Positions 1-7,772 of a DNA stretch of 14,682 nt are shown one piece after another. Numbering within the stretch: position 1 is the stretch's first letter; each line of letters starts with the position of its first letter. A program made the translations under genes and the position numbers. Under the pieces are notes generated by a model. That model ran no database searches, was not told where the DNA came from, and was given only the letters and a program-made list of their open reading frames with translations. This DNA comes from JBQCHF01 sp051953655 (lineage in GTDB: Bacteria; Actinomycetota; Actinomycetes; Motilibacterales; Motilibacteraceae): NCBI GenBank assembly GCA_051953655.1, contig JBQCIO010000332.1:1-14682 (forward strand), in the 5' to 3' direction.

Positions 1-78
1 CCCCGCCCCCCGGGGGGGGGGGGCCCGCCCGGCCCGCGGGCGGCCGGGCGGCCCGCCCCCCGGGGGGGGGGCGCCCCC
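1..78. repeat. Pure G/C low-complexity tract with duplicated C6-Gn blocks
   Basis: The first 78 bases contain no A or T. Two similar blocks, each six C followed by a G run (12 G ending at 23, 10 G ending at 71), flank a middle of short C and G runs. Such a tract could fold strongly or form G-quadruplexes. It is also exactly what a sequencing or assembly artefact at a contig end looks like. No coding or promoter signal is visible. Confidence 0.7.
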
Positions 79-134
79 ACGGCCCCGCCCCGTTCGCTTC
101 GCCAACCCCACGCGCACGGAACGAGGTCTCCGCG

Positions 135-1091
135 ATGGGTCCCTATCTGCTCAGGCGACTCGGCGCCGCTGTGATCACGGTGGTGATCGCCAGCGTGGTC
201 GTCTTCGCCGGCGTGCACGCGCTGCCCGGCGACGCCGCACTGGCCCTGGCCGGTGAGGAGCGCAGCCCGCAGGTCCTCGCGCAGATCCGCCACGAGTACG
301 GCTTCGACCAGCCGCTGCCGATCCAGTACTTCCGCTACATCGGCCAGGCGGTGCAGGGGAACCTGGGCCAGTCGACCCGAATCGGCGCTCAGGTCAGCTC
401 CGTGCTCCTCGAGCGCCTCCCGATCACCCTCGAGCTCTCGCTGCTCGCGCTCCTCGTCGGCATCGTGATCGGCATCCCCGCCGGCATCGCCTCGGCGCTG
501 CGGCGGGGCAAGGCGGTGGACTACGGCGCCAACGGCTTCGCCCTGGTGGGACTCTCGGTGCCGCACTTCTGGCTCGGCCTGCTGCTCATCCTCGCCTTCT
601 CGGTCAACCTGCACTGGCTCCCCGCATCCGGTTACGTCTCCCCGTTCACCGACCTCGGCGGCAACCTCCAGCGCATGCTGCTGCCCGCCCTGGTCCTCGG
701 CACAGGCCTGTCGGCCGTCCTCATGCGGCAGATGCGCTCGGCGATGCTCGAGTCCCTGTCGGCCGACTACGTGCGCACCGCGCGCTCCAAGGGGCTCTCG
801 GAGTGGCGCGTCGTCGGCATCCACGCCCTGCGCAACAGCCTCATCACCGTGGTCACGGTCCTGGGCCTGCAGCTCGGCGCCCTGATCAGCGGTGCCGTCA
901 TCACCGAGCAGATCTTCGTGATCCCCGGCTTCGGCAAGCTCGTGGTCGACGCGATCTTCCAGCGGGACTACCCGATCATCGAGGGGGTCACCCTGGTGAC
1001 CGTCGTGGGCTACGTCCTGGTCAACCTGGTCGTGGACCTCACCTACTCCTTCCTCAACCCGCGCATCCGTGTCTCGGGAGCCTCGTCGTGA
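135..1091 (+). CDS. Oligopeptide/dipeptide ABC transporter permease, DppB/OppB type
   Basis: This is the first inner-membrane permease of a peptide/nickel-type (PepT) ABC importer. At 318 residues it has the family's usual length. A first membrane segment lies at about residues 11-30. The periplasmic loop carries the typical YGFDQPLPIQY stretch (55-65) and the GNLGQS motif (75-80). The cytoplasmic EAA loop that contacts the ATPases is at 211-235 (DYVRTARSKGLSEWRVVG...). The conserved ITEQIFVIPGFG segment is at 256-267 and the ending is typical (SFLNPRIRV). The ATG at 135 is preceded by an ACGAGG-like ribosome binding site, and the MGPYLLRRL N-terminus matches family starts. Its stop overlaps the GTG of the next permease, so the two are translationally coupled. 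The substrate cannot be told from a permease. No substrate-binding protein gene is in the window; presumably it lies upstream. Confidence 0.95.
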   Translation: MGPYLLRRLGAAVITVVIASVVVFAGVHALPGDAALALAGEERSPQVLAQIRHEYGFDQPLPIQYFRYIGQAVQGNLGQSTRIGAQVSSVLLERLPITLELSLLALLVGIVIGIPAGIASALRRGKAVDYGANGFALVGLSVPHFWLGLLLILAFSVNLHWLPASGYVSPFTDLGGNLQRMLLPALVLGTGLSAVLMRQMRSAMLESLSADYVRTARSKGLSEWRVVGIHALRNSLITVVTVLGLQLGALISGAVITEQIFVIPGFGKLVVDAIFQRDYPIIEGVTLVTVVGYVLVNLVVDLTYSFLNPRIRVSGASS

Positions 1092-2053
1092 CCGAGTCGA
1101 CCCGGCAGCCCGCCCACCAGAGCAGCGCGCCCACGCACGAGGACGCGCCCGGCGCCCTCGCCTCGGCCGTCGCGCAGCCGACCGCCCCGCCGCGCGCGCC
1201 GGCCGTGGACGACCGCCCCCGCCGCCGTTCCGGACGGCTGGCGCGCCGCTTCCTGCGCCGCCCGCTCGCGGTGGCCGGCCTGGTGCTGGTGCTCGTCTTC
1301 GTCGTGCTGGCCGCCATCTCACCGCTGCTCGGAGACCCGTCCGCGCAGGACTTCACCGCGGTCTTCCAGCCGCCGAGCGGCGCGCACCTGCTGGGCACCG
1401 ACGACCTCGGCCGCGACGAGCTGGTGCGGGTGGCGGTCGGCGCCCGGGTCTCCCTGGAGGCCGGCGTCCTGGCCACGCTCCTCGCCCTGGTGGTGGCCGT
1501 CCCGATCGGCCTGGCCGCCGGCTACTACCGCGGCCGCATCGACATGGTGGTCAGCAGGGTCACCGACGTGCTGCTCGCCTTCCCCTTCCTCATCCTGGCC
1601 GTGGGCCTGGCCGCGATCCTGGGCGCCTCGCTGCGCAACGTCGTCATCGCGCTCGGTCTGTCCCAGCTGCCCGGTCTGATCCGCATCGCCCGCGGCGAGG
1701 CCCTCGCGCTGCGCGAGCAGGACTACGTCGGCGCGGCGGTCGCCGACGGCGCGTCGGACTTCGTCATCCTGCGCCGCTACCTGCTGCCCAACGCGATGAG
1801 CTCGCTCATCGTGCAGGCGACCGTGGCCATCCCGGCCACGATCATCGGCGAGGCCACGCTGTCGTTCCTCGGGCTCGGGGTGCAGCCGCCGACCCCGTCC
1901 TGGGGAACCATGCTCTCCGCCGCGCAGCCTTTCCTGGACCAGGCCTGGTGGCTGGCGGTGGTGCCCGGTGCCGCGATCGCCCTGACCACGCTGGGCTTCA
2001 ACCTCCTCGGCGACGGCCTGCGCGACGTCCTCGACCCCCGGAGCGTGCGATGA
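1088..2053 (+). CDS. Oligopeptide/dipeptide ABC transporter permease, DppC/OppC type
   Basis: This is the second permease of the importer, partner of the DppB-type protein just upstream. I start it at the GTG that overlaps the previous stop (GTGA), giving 321 residues; the open frame extends further upstream but only as a shadow of the first permease. The first ~50 residues are an Ala/Pro-rich, probably disordered extension ending in a basic patch (RPRRRSGRLARRFLRRP) before the first membrane helix (about 60-82). Family landmarks are LLGTDDLGRD (101-110), the EAA loop (about 212-236), SFLGLGVQPPTPSWGTML (259-276) and the ending NLLGDGLRDVLDPR. The stop overlaps the ATG of the ATPase gene by four bases. 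The extension is longer than in textbook DppC but is common in actinobacteria. Confidence 0.94.
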   Translation: MTESTRQPAHQSSAPTHEDAPGALASAVAQPTAPPRAPAVDDRPRRRSGRLARRFLRRPLAVAGLVLVLVFVVLAAISPLLGDPSAQDFTAVFQPPSGAHLLGTDDLGRDELVRVAVGARVSLEAGVLATLLALVVAVPIGLAAGYYRGRIDMVVSRVTDVLLAFPFLILAVGLAAILGASLRNVVIALGLSQLPGLIRIARGEALALREQDYVGAAVADGASDFVILRRYLLPNAMSSLIVQATVAIPATIIGEATLSFLGLGVQPPTPSWGTMLSAAQPFLDQAWWLAVVPGAAIALTTLGFNLLGDGLRDVLDPRSVR

Positions 2054-3072
2054 GCGCCCTGTCCACGGAGCGGTCCCCGTCGGCGGCCGGCAGCAACGAG
2101 CCGCTGCTCGAGGTCGAGGACCTCAGCGTCGTCTTCGACACCGAGGACGGGCCGGTGCACGCGGTGAACAACGTGTCGTTCACCCTGGACCGGGCCGAGA
2201 TCCTCGGCATCGTCGGGGAGTCCGGCTGCGGGAAGTCGGTCACCTCGATGGCGATCCCCCGGCTGCTCCCGCCCACCGCGCAGGTCTCCGGCGCGGTGCG
2301 CCTCGAGGGCCGGGACCTGCTCGGGATGTCCAGCCGCGCGATGCGCCGCCTGCGCGGCGCCGAGGTCTCGGTGGTGTTCCAGGAGCCGATGACCTCCCTC
2401 AACCCCGCCTACACCGTGGGCTACCAGGTGGCCGAGGTGCTGCGCGAGCACGAGGGTCTGCGCGGCAAGGCCGCCCGCCGCAGGACGGTGGAGCTGTTCG
2501 AGCTGGTCGGCATCCCCGCCCCCGAGCGCCGGGTGGACGAGTACCCGCACCAGCTCTCCGGCGGCATGCGCCAGCGGGTGATGATCGCCATCGCCGTCGC
2601 CTGCTCGCCCAAGGTGCTGGTGGCCGACGAGCCGACCACGGCCCTCGACGTCACCATCCAGGCCGGGATCCTCGACGTCATGCGGACCCTGCGCGACGAG
2701 CTGGGCACCGCCATCATCCTGATCACCCACGACCTGGGTGTCATCGCCGACATCGCCGACCGCGTGGTGGTGATGTACGCGGGCCGCCGGGTGGAGTTCG
2801 CTCCGGTCGACGAGCTGTTCGCGGCCCCGCAGCACCCCTACACGATCGGGCTGCTCGGCGCGGTGCCGCGGCCGCTGGAGGGGCAGGTCCGCCAGCCGCT
2901 GGTCGAGATCCCGGGCCGGGTGCCGATCCTGCGCGAGGACCCCGACGCGTGCACCTTCGCCCCGCGGTGCTCGCGGGCCACCGAGGAGTGCCTCGCGCAC
3001 CGCCCGCCGCTCGGTCCGGTCCGACCGCAGCACCTCGTCGCCTGCTACCACCCGGGGAGCGACCGCTCATGA
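2050..3072 (+). CDS. Oligopeptide ABC transporter ATP-binding protein, DppD/OppD type
   Basis: This is the first of two ATPases that energise the importer from the cytoplasmic side (340 residues). Visible ATPase elements are Walker A GESGCGKS (56-63), Q-loop Gln111 in VVFQEPMTSLNP, signature LSGGMRQR (169-176), Walker B VLVADEP (189-195) and switch His227 in ITHDLG. The C-terminal extension specific to peptide transporters carries four cysteines (301, 307, 314, 332), the spacing that binds a [4Fe-4S] cluster in characterised DppD proteins. The ATG overlaps the upstream permease stop (ATGA) and the stop overlaps the next ATPase start in the same way. This heterodimeric D/F arrangement is standard for peptide and glutathione (Gsi-like) importers. 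Confidence 0.95.
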   Translation: MSALSTERSPSAAGSNEPLLEVEDLSVVFDTEDGPVHAVNNVSFTLDRAEILGIVGESGCGKSVTSMAIPRLLPPTAQVSGAVRLEGRDLLGMSSRAMRRLRGAEVSVVFQEPMTSLNPAYTVGYQVAEVLREHEGLRGKAARRRTVELFELVGIPAPERRVDEYPHQLSGGMRQRVMIAIAVACSPKVLVADEPTTALDVTIQAGILDVMRTLRDELGTAIILITHDLGVIADIADRVVVMYAGRRVEFAPVDELFAAPQHPYTIGLLGAVPRPLEGQVRQPLVEIPGRVPILREDPDACTFAPRCSRATEECLAHRPPLGPVRPQHLVACYHPGSDRS

Positions 3073-4196
3073 GCAACCTCGCGACCGAGCCGTCGGTCGA
3101 CCTGCGCCAGGACGGCGACGCCGTCCTCGAAGTTCGCGATCTGGTCAAGCACTTCCGGGCCGGTGGCGGCGACGTCGTCCGCGCGGTCGACGGCGTCTCG
3201 CTCACCATCGGCTCCGGCGAGGTGCTGGGGCTGGTCGGCGAGTCCGGCAGCGGCAAGTCGACGGTCGGGCGGTGCATCGTGCGGCTGCTGGAGCCGACGT
3301 CCGGAAGCATCCGCCTGCACGGCAACGAGATCGCGCACCTGTCCCGCCGTCGGATGCGCCCGCTGCGCCGGGACGTGCACATCGTCTTCCAGGACCCGTA
3401 CTCCTCGCTCAACCCGCGTCTCACCACCGGCGAGATCGTGGCCGAGCCGCTGCGGATGCACGGCCTCGCGCGCGGCCGCGACCTCGAGCGCCGGGTCGTC
3501 GAGATCATCGACCGGTGCGGGCTGCGGCCGGCGCTGCGCCACCGCTACCCGCACGAGCTGTCCGGCGGGCAGCGCCAGCGGGTGGGTCTGGCCCGCGCGC
3601 TCGTGGTCGAGCCGAAGCTGCTGGTGGCCGACGAGCCGGTGTCGGCCCTCGACGTCTCGGTGCAGGCCTCGATCCTCAACCTGTTCACCGAGCTGCAGCG
3701 GGAGATGGGCTTCTCCTGCCTGTTCATCACCCACGACCTGTCGGTGGTGGAGTACATCAGCGACCGGATCGCGGTGATGTACCTCGGGAAGATCGTCGAG
3801 CGGACCTCGCGGCAGGAGCTGTTCGCCGACCCGCAGCACCCCTACTCGCAGGCGCTGCTCTCGGCCGCGCTCGTCCCCGACCCGCCGCTGCAGCGCAGCC
3901 GCAGCCGGGTCATCCTCACCGGCGACGTGCCGAGCCCGATCGACCCGCCCGCGGGCTGCTCGTTCCACCCGCGCTGCCCGGTCGCGGTCGACCGGTGCCG
4001 GGTGGACGAGCCGTCGCTGGCCGACGTCACCGCCCCCGGGCACGCCGTCGCCTGCCACCTGGTCGATCCGGTCACCGGTGCGCCGCCGATCCTCGAGGCC
4101 ACCGGGCGGGTCGCCTCACCGTCCTCACCGTCGCGATCCGACGTCCCCGCCACCGCCGCGGAGACCGGGAAGGAGTCCCGTGCAGACCAGGCCTGA
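3069..4196 (+). CDS. Oligopeptide ABC transporter ATP-binding protein, DppF/OppF type
   Basis: This is the second ATPase of the importer (375 residues). Motifs are Walker A GESGSGKS (57-64), Q-loop Gln108 in IVFQDPYSSLNPR, signature LSGGQRQR (164-171), Walker B LLVADEP (184-190) and His222. A peptide-transporter C-terminal domain follows, with cysteines 297, 303, 310 and 329 spaced for an Fe-S cluster. About 40 further residues (from ~335) are a low-complexity Ser/Pro/Ala/Glu tail not needed for ATPase function. The reading frame of that tail contains the ribosome binding site and GTG start of the downstream enzyme, so the tail may exist partly to carry that signal. The start is the ATGA overlap with the preceding ATPase. 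Confidence 0.95.
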   Translation: MSNLATEPSVDLRQDGDAVLEVRDLVKHFRAGGGDVVRAVDGVSLTIGSGEVLGLVGESGSGKSTVGRCIVRLLEPTSGSIRLHGNEIAHLSRRRMRPLRRDVHIVFQDPYSSLNPRLTTGEIVAEPLRMHGLARGRDLERRVVEIIDRCGLRPALRHRYPHELSGGQRQRVGLARALVVEPKLLVADEPVSALDVSVQASILNLFTELQREMGFSCLFITHDLSVVEYISDRIAVMYLGKIVERTSRQELFADPQHPYSQALLSAALVPDPPLQRSRSRVILTGDVPSPIDPPAGCSFHPRCPVAVDRCRVDEPSLADVTAPGHAVACHLVDPVTGAPPILEATGRVASPSSPSRSDVPATAAETGKESRADQA

Positions 4197-5961
4197 GCTG
4201 GTGGGCGAGGTCGGCATGGTGGCGAGCACGCACTGGCTCGCCTCCGCCGCCGGCATGTCCGTGCTCGAGCGCGGGGGCAACGCCGCCGACGCCGCGGTCG
4301 CCGCCGGCTTCGTGCTGCAGGTGGTCGAGCCGCACCTGAACGGTCCCGGCGGCGACCAGCCGCTGCTGGTCGCCGACCCGCGCGAGGACGACGTGAAGGT
4401 CGTGTGCGGGCAAGGGGTCTCTCCGGCCGCCGCCACCCTGGAGCACTTCGCCGGCCTCGGGCTGGACCTGGTGCCCGGCACGGGGCTGCTGCCGGCCACG
4501 GTTCCCGGAGCGTTCGGGGCGTGGACGCTGCTGCTCGAGCGCTGGGGCACCTGGAGCCTGCGCGACGTCCTCGAGCCGGCGATCGGCTACGCCGAGCGCG
4601 GCTGGCCGCTGCTGCCCACCGCCGCCCGGACCATCGCCACCGTCGAGGAGCTGTTCCGGGACGAGTGGACCGAGTCGGCCAAGCTCTGGCTGGCCGGCGG
4701 GCTGCCGTCCGCCGGGCAGCGCATGACGAATCCTGACCTGGCCGCCACCTACCGGCGCGTGATCGAGGAGGCCGAGGCGGCGGGCGGCGACCGGGAGACG
4801 CAGCTGCAGGCGGCCCGGGACGCCTGGTACCGCGGCTTCGTCGCGGAGGCCGTCGCCGCGCACTGCGGCGGCCAGGAGTTCATGGACACCTCGGGGCAGC
4901 GGCACGCCGGCCTGCTCACCGGCGACGACCTCGCGTCGTGGGAGCCGACCGTCGAGGACGCCCTCACCTACGACTACCACGGCACGACCGTGGCCAAGGC
5001 CGGGCCGTGGAGCCAGGCGCCGGTCTTCCTGCAGCAGCTCGCGCTGCTCCAGGGTTTCGACCTCACGGCGATGGGCGTCGGCTCGGCCGACTACGTGCAC
5101 ACGACCATCGAGGCGGCCAAGCTGGCCTTCGCCGACCGCGAGGCCTGGTACGGCGACCCGCAGCACGTCGACGTCCCGATGGACGACCTTCTCTCCGACG
5201 CCTACACGCGGCAGCGCCGCGAGCTCATCTCCGACACGGCGTCGTACGAGCTGCGGCCCGGGGCGCCCGGCGGCCGCGAGTCCGTGCTTCCGCCGCTGGT
5301 GGGCGCCGCCGACCAGCCCGCCGTGCCGCAGGCCGCCGGGGTCGGCGAGCCGACCGTGGCGCGCAACGGTGAGACGCGCGGCGACACCGTTCACCTCGAC
5401 GTCGTCGACAAGAACGGGCTCATGGTCTCGGCCACCCCCAGCGGTGGCTGGCTGCAGAGCTCGCCGGTCATCCCCGGGCTCGGCTTCTGCCTGGGCACGC
5501 GGGGGCAGATGTTCTGGCTGGCTCCGGACCTGCCGGCGTCGCTGCGCCCGCGGACCCGGCCGCGCACCACCCTCAGCCCCTCGCTGGCGCTGCGCGACGG
5601 CAAGCCGTGGCTGTCCTTCGGCACCCCCGGCGGGGACCAGCAGGACCAGTGGACGCTGGTCTTCTTCCTGCACCTCATCCACGGCGAGGACGAGCTGCAG
5701 CGGGCCATCGACGCGCCCATGTGGCACTCGGTCCACTTCCCGAGCTCGTTCTACCCGCGCGAGTCCTACCCCGGGCGGCTGCACATCGAGGACCGGATCG
5801 GCGAGGACGTCGTGGCCGAGCTTCGCCGGCGCGGGCACGACGTCGACGTCGTCGACGGCTGGTCGCTGGGGCGGATCAGTGCCGCGGGCCATGCCGCCCA
5901 CGGCTTCCTGCGGGCGGCGGCGAACCCGCGCGGTGCGCAGGGGTACGCGGTGGGTCGATGA
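4180..5961 (+). CDS. Gamma-glutamyltransferase family protein, YwrD-like subgroup
   Basis: This is an N-terminal-nucleophile hydrolase of the gamma-glutamyltranspeptidase family (593 residues). I chose the GTG at 4180 because AAGGAG lies just upstream and homology begins at once; longer in-frame starts read through the ATPase gene. The family opening motif GGNAADAAVAAGFVLQVVEP spans 32-51. The GDTVHLDVVD segment aligns with the autoprocessing site of E. coli GGT, making Thr403 (codon 5386-5388) the nucleophile. The oxyanion-type Gly-Gly is in FGTPGGDQQ. Two substrate-binding residues of true GGTs look absent. The Arg of the SRExAP segment reads Gln78 in CGQGVSP, and the Asn about 20 residues after the nucleophile is Gly423. 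There is no signal peptide, so it acts in the cytoplasm on an imported compound. Its true substrate is therefore uncertain; amidohydrolase or acylase activity is possible. Confidence 0.88.
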   Translation: MQTRPELVGEVGMVASTHWLASAAGMSVLERGGNAADAAVAAGFVLQVVEPHLNGPGGDQPLLVADPREDDVKVVCGQGVSPAAATLEHFAGLGLDLVPGTGLLPATVPGAFGAWTLLLERWGTWSLRDVLEPAIGYAERGWPLLPTAARTIATVEELFRDEWTESAKLWLAGGLPSAGQRMTNPDLAATYRRVIEEAEAAGGDRETQLQAARDAWYRGFVAEAVAAHCGGQEFMDTSGQRHAGLLTGDDLASWEPTVEDALTYDYHGTTVAKAGPWSQAPVFLQQLALLQGFDLTAMGVGSADYVHTTIEAAKLAFADREAWYGDPQHVDVPMDDLLSDAYTRQRRELISDTASYELRPGAPGGRESVLPPLVGAADQPAVPQAAGVGEPTVARNGETRGDTVHLDVVDKNGLMVSATPSGGWLQSSPVIPGLGFCLGTRGQMFWLAPDLPASLRPRTRPRTTLSPSLALRDGKPWLSFGTPGGDQQDQWTLVFFLHLIHGEDELQRAIDAPMWHSVHFPSSFYPRESYPGRLHIEDRIGEDVVAELRRRGHDVDVVDGWSLGRISAAGHAAHGFLRAAANPRGAQGYAVGR

Positions 5962-6722
5962 ACCTCGGAGAGGTCGGCCTGCTCGCCGGCGCGGGCTTCC
6001 TGGCCGGTGCGGTCAACAGCGTCGCCGGCGGCGGGTCGCTCATCTCGTTCCCCGCGCTGCTCGGTGCCGGCTACGCGGCAGTGCCGGCCAACGTCACCAA
6101 CTCCGTGGCGCTGTGGCCTGGCTACGTTGGCGGGGCGCTCGGCTACGCCGGCATGCTCAGGGAGCGGGCCCGCGAGTTCGTCCCCTTGGCCGTCACGTCC
6201 CTGGCCGGGGCCGTGCTCGGCGCGGTGCTGCTGCTGACGACGTCGGCCTCGGTCTTCAAGTCGCTGGTCCCCTACCTGATCCTCGCCTCGTGCATCCTGC
6301 TCGCCCTGCAGCCGCGGATCGCGAAGTGGGTGCGCTCGCGCGGGGAGCCGGGCGAGGACCAGGTGGCGCACCCGGCCGTGCTGCACGGCTGCGTGCTGGC
6401 CGCCTCCTGCTACGGCTCGTACTTCGGCGCCGGCCTGGGCGTCATGCTGCTCGCGGTGCTCGGCGTGCTGCTGCACGAGGGCCTCAACGAGGTCAACGGC
6501 ATCAAGAACGCCCTGTCCCTGCTCATCAACACCGTCGCCCTGGTCGCCTTCGCCCTGTTCGGCCCGGTGCAGTGGCCGGCCGTGCTGGTGATGGCCACCA
6601 CCAGCCTGCTCGGCGGCTATGCCGGCGCCCTGGTCGCCAAGCGCATCGACCCCCGCGTCCTGCGCGGCAGCGTCTTCGTCTTCGGTGTGGTGGTGGCCGG
6701 CTCCATGCTGGCCCGCAGCTGA
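5958..6722 (+). CDS. TSUP (TauE/SafE) family membrane transporter
   Basis: This is a polytopic inner-membrane protein (254 residues) of the sulfite exporter TauE/SafE family, usually an anion (sulfite, sulfoacetate, sulfonate) exporter. Each half carries the family's glycine-rich signature: AGAVNSVAGGGSLISFPALL with ANVTNSVALWPG in the N-terminal half, and YGSYFGAGLGVMLLAVLGV with NEVNGIKNALSLLINT in the C-terminal half. Hydrophobicity suggests seven or eight helices. The ATG overlaps the stop of the GGT-family gene by four bases, so it is the last gene of a six-gene operon. Fitting that context, I infer that it removes an anion produced when the imported substrate is broken down. The ion itself cannot be read from the sequence. 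Confidence 0.9.
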   Translation: MNLGEVGLLAGAGFLAGAVNSVAGGGSLISFPALLGAGYAAVPANVTNSVALWPGYVGGALGYAGMLRERAREFVPLAVTSLAGAVLGAVLLLTTSASVFKSLVPYLILASCILLALQPRIAKWVRSRGEPGEDQVAHPAVLHGCVLAASCYGSYFGAGLGVMLLAVLGVLLHEGLNEVNGIKNALSLLINTVALVAFALFGPVQWPAVLVMATTSLLGGYAGALVAKRIDPRVLRGSVFVFGVVVAGSMLARS

Positions 6723-6763
6723 CCCCGAAACACCAGCTGGGAGGGTCGGGCGTGGCGGTGGTC

Positions 6764-6813
6764 GGAACGATCACGGCCCCGTGAGCCTTGCTCGCCTGCC
6801 GAGGCAGATTCTC
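6764..6813. repeat. Dispersed intergenic element, copy A
   Basis: This 50-base block aligns without gaps to 12800-12849 at 34 of 50 positions by my hand count. It begins with the identical 12-mer GGAACGATCACG. Both copies follow with a small hairpin whose arms differ in sequence. Both lie in convergent gene junctions just past the stop of the plus-strand gene. It may be a repeated bidirectional terminator or a family of palindromic intergenic repeats. Confidence 0.5.
6771..6784. terminator. Short hairpin, possible bidirectional terminator
   Basis: TCACGG and CCGTGA (6771-6776 with 6779-6784) form a perfect inverted repeat; with the two central pairs open it folds as a 5-bp stem and 4-base loop. 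It lies about 50 bases after the TSUP stop. There is no T run, as is common in actinobacteria, so termination is an inference. Confidence 0.35.
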
Positions 6814-6838
6814 CTGGGTAGGCGAGTCCTTGCCTCGG
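6791..6838. other. Interleaved inverted repeats with pseudoknot topology
   Basis: Two perfect complementary pairs are interleaved. CTCGCCT (6791-6797) pairs with AGGCGAG (6820-6826), and CCGAGGCA (6799-6806) pairs with TGCCTCGG (6831-6838). Arm order is 1-2-1'-2', the topology of an H-type pseudoknot or of two mutually exclusive stems. It could be a terminator, a small RNA or an RNA 3' end on either strand. Confidence 0.45.
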
Positions 6839-6973
6839 TCGCGCCGCCGGCCGCCAGCGCGACCGGCCGCCGGCGTCACTCCTCCCGTCCCCAGCGCCTT
6901 TCATCCACACCCTGGCCCGACAGCAGGCAGCGTGACCCCTCGGCCGGCGCGACCCGGGGGCGGGTACCAGCCC

Positions 6974-7768
6974 TCACCCCGTCACCAGCCCCGGCGTCCG
7001 CCACACCCGCCCGTCCGCGCCCACCACCAGCGCCTCGTACCCCGGCAGCGACGCCACGTGCCGCAACGCCGCGTCGACCCCGAGCACCACGCAGGCGGTG
7101 GCGTGCACGTCCGCCCACAGCAGCGACGGGCCGACGACGGTCGCCGACGGGACGCCCAGGGCAGGCTTGCCGGTCCGCGGGTCGTAGACGTGCGCCCCCC
7201 GGGCGGCCGTGCCCGACGTCGCCATCGCGCCGCCCGCGACCGGGACCACGGCGACCAGATGTGACCGGTCGGCAGGGTCCTCGACGCCGACCCGCCACGG
7301 CTGCTCGCTCGCCCGTCCCGTGGCGGCCACCAGGTCGCCGCCGGCGTTCACGTAGGCGTCGTGGTCGGTCAGCGCGAGCACGGGCTGCGCGGCCCGCTCC
7401 ACCGCCCATCCCTTGACCAGCCCGGTCGGGTCGATCCGGGCCGGTCCCCACGGGCCGGCCGGGACCCGGGCGTCGAAGGCGCCGCCGGTGACGGCCTTGG
7501 CCTCCGCGCACAGGTCCAGCGCCTCCTGCAGCTCCGACGAGGCGTCGGAGACCTTCAGCTCCCCGCGCTGCAGCCGGCTCAGCTCGCTGTCCTCCCGGTA
7601 GGGGCTGAGCAGCGCGTCGATGCGGCGCAGGTGGTCGTAGACCTCGACGACGGCCTCGGCCACGCGCGGTGAGTCCGGTGCCGGGCCGCGCACGTGCACG
7701 CTGACCGGCAGGCCCATGACGGTCTCGACCCAGGCCCGGCGAGGCGGCGCGTCGGGTTCGTCGGACAC
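6974..7768 (-). CDS. apbE: FAD:protein FMN transferase (ApbE family)
   Basis: It transfers FMN from FAD to a Ser/Thr of a target flavoprotein. The length is 264 residues, starting at a GTG four bases after the stop of the FMN-binding-domain gene, its likely substrate. ApbE motifs in order are SPYREDSELSRL (55-66), GGAFDARV (95-102), IDPTGLVKGWAVERA (112-126), NAGGDL (141-146), HVYDPRTGKPA (193-203) and ADVHATACVVLG (219-230). The last supplies the Asp220/Thr224 pair that corresponds to metal ligands in characterised ApbE. No signal peptide or lipobox is visible, unlike many Gram-negative ApbE lipoproteins, so it should act in the cytoplasm. It is shorter than classic ApbE (about 330 residues) but has every core motif. 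It is the third and last gene of the minus-strand redox operon. Confidence 0.92.
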   Translation of the reverse strand: MSDEPDAPPRRAWVETVMGLPVSVHVRGPAPDSPRVAEAVVEVYDHLRRIDALLSPYREDSELSRLQRGELKVSDASSELQEALDLCAEAKAVTGGAFDARVPAGPWGPARIDPTGLVKGWAVERAAQPVLALTDHDAYVNAGGDLVAATGRASEQPWRVGVEDPADRSHLVAVVPVAGGAMATSGTAARGAHVYDPRTGKPALGVPSATVVGPSLLWADVHATACVVLGVDAALRHVASLPGYEALVVGADGRVWRTPGLVTG

Positions 7769-7772
7769 CGCC

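Larger units (their letters stand above)
6723..6973. other. Convergent intergenic region with structured elements
   Basis: This is 251 bases between the converging TSUP and ApbE genes. The left part holds the repeat element and hairpins listed separately (6764-6838). The right part (about 6840-6970) is GC-rich with CCGGCCGCC-type repeats and no supported gene. Open frames crossing it on both strands are extensions of neighbouring shadows, without ribosome binding sites. Confidence 0.7.

Noticed and set aside
1069..3072. Long open frame that would extend the DppD-type ATPase upstream across the second permease
   Set aside because: The upstream part is an Arg/Pro-rich out-of-frame reading of the permease gene. 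The ATGA overlap at 2050 gives the normal family N-terminus.
4072..5901. 609-codon minus-strand open frame opposite the GGT-family gene
   Set aside because: This is a typical high-GC antisense shadow with repetitive Arg/Gly/Val composition and no motif. The plus strand has a clear enzyme.
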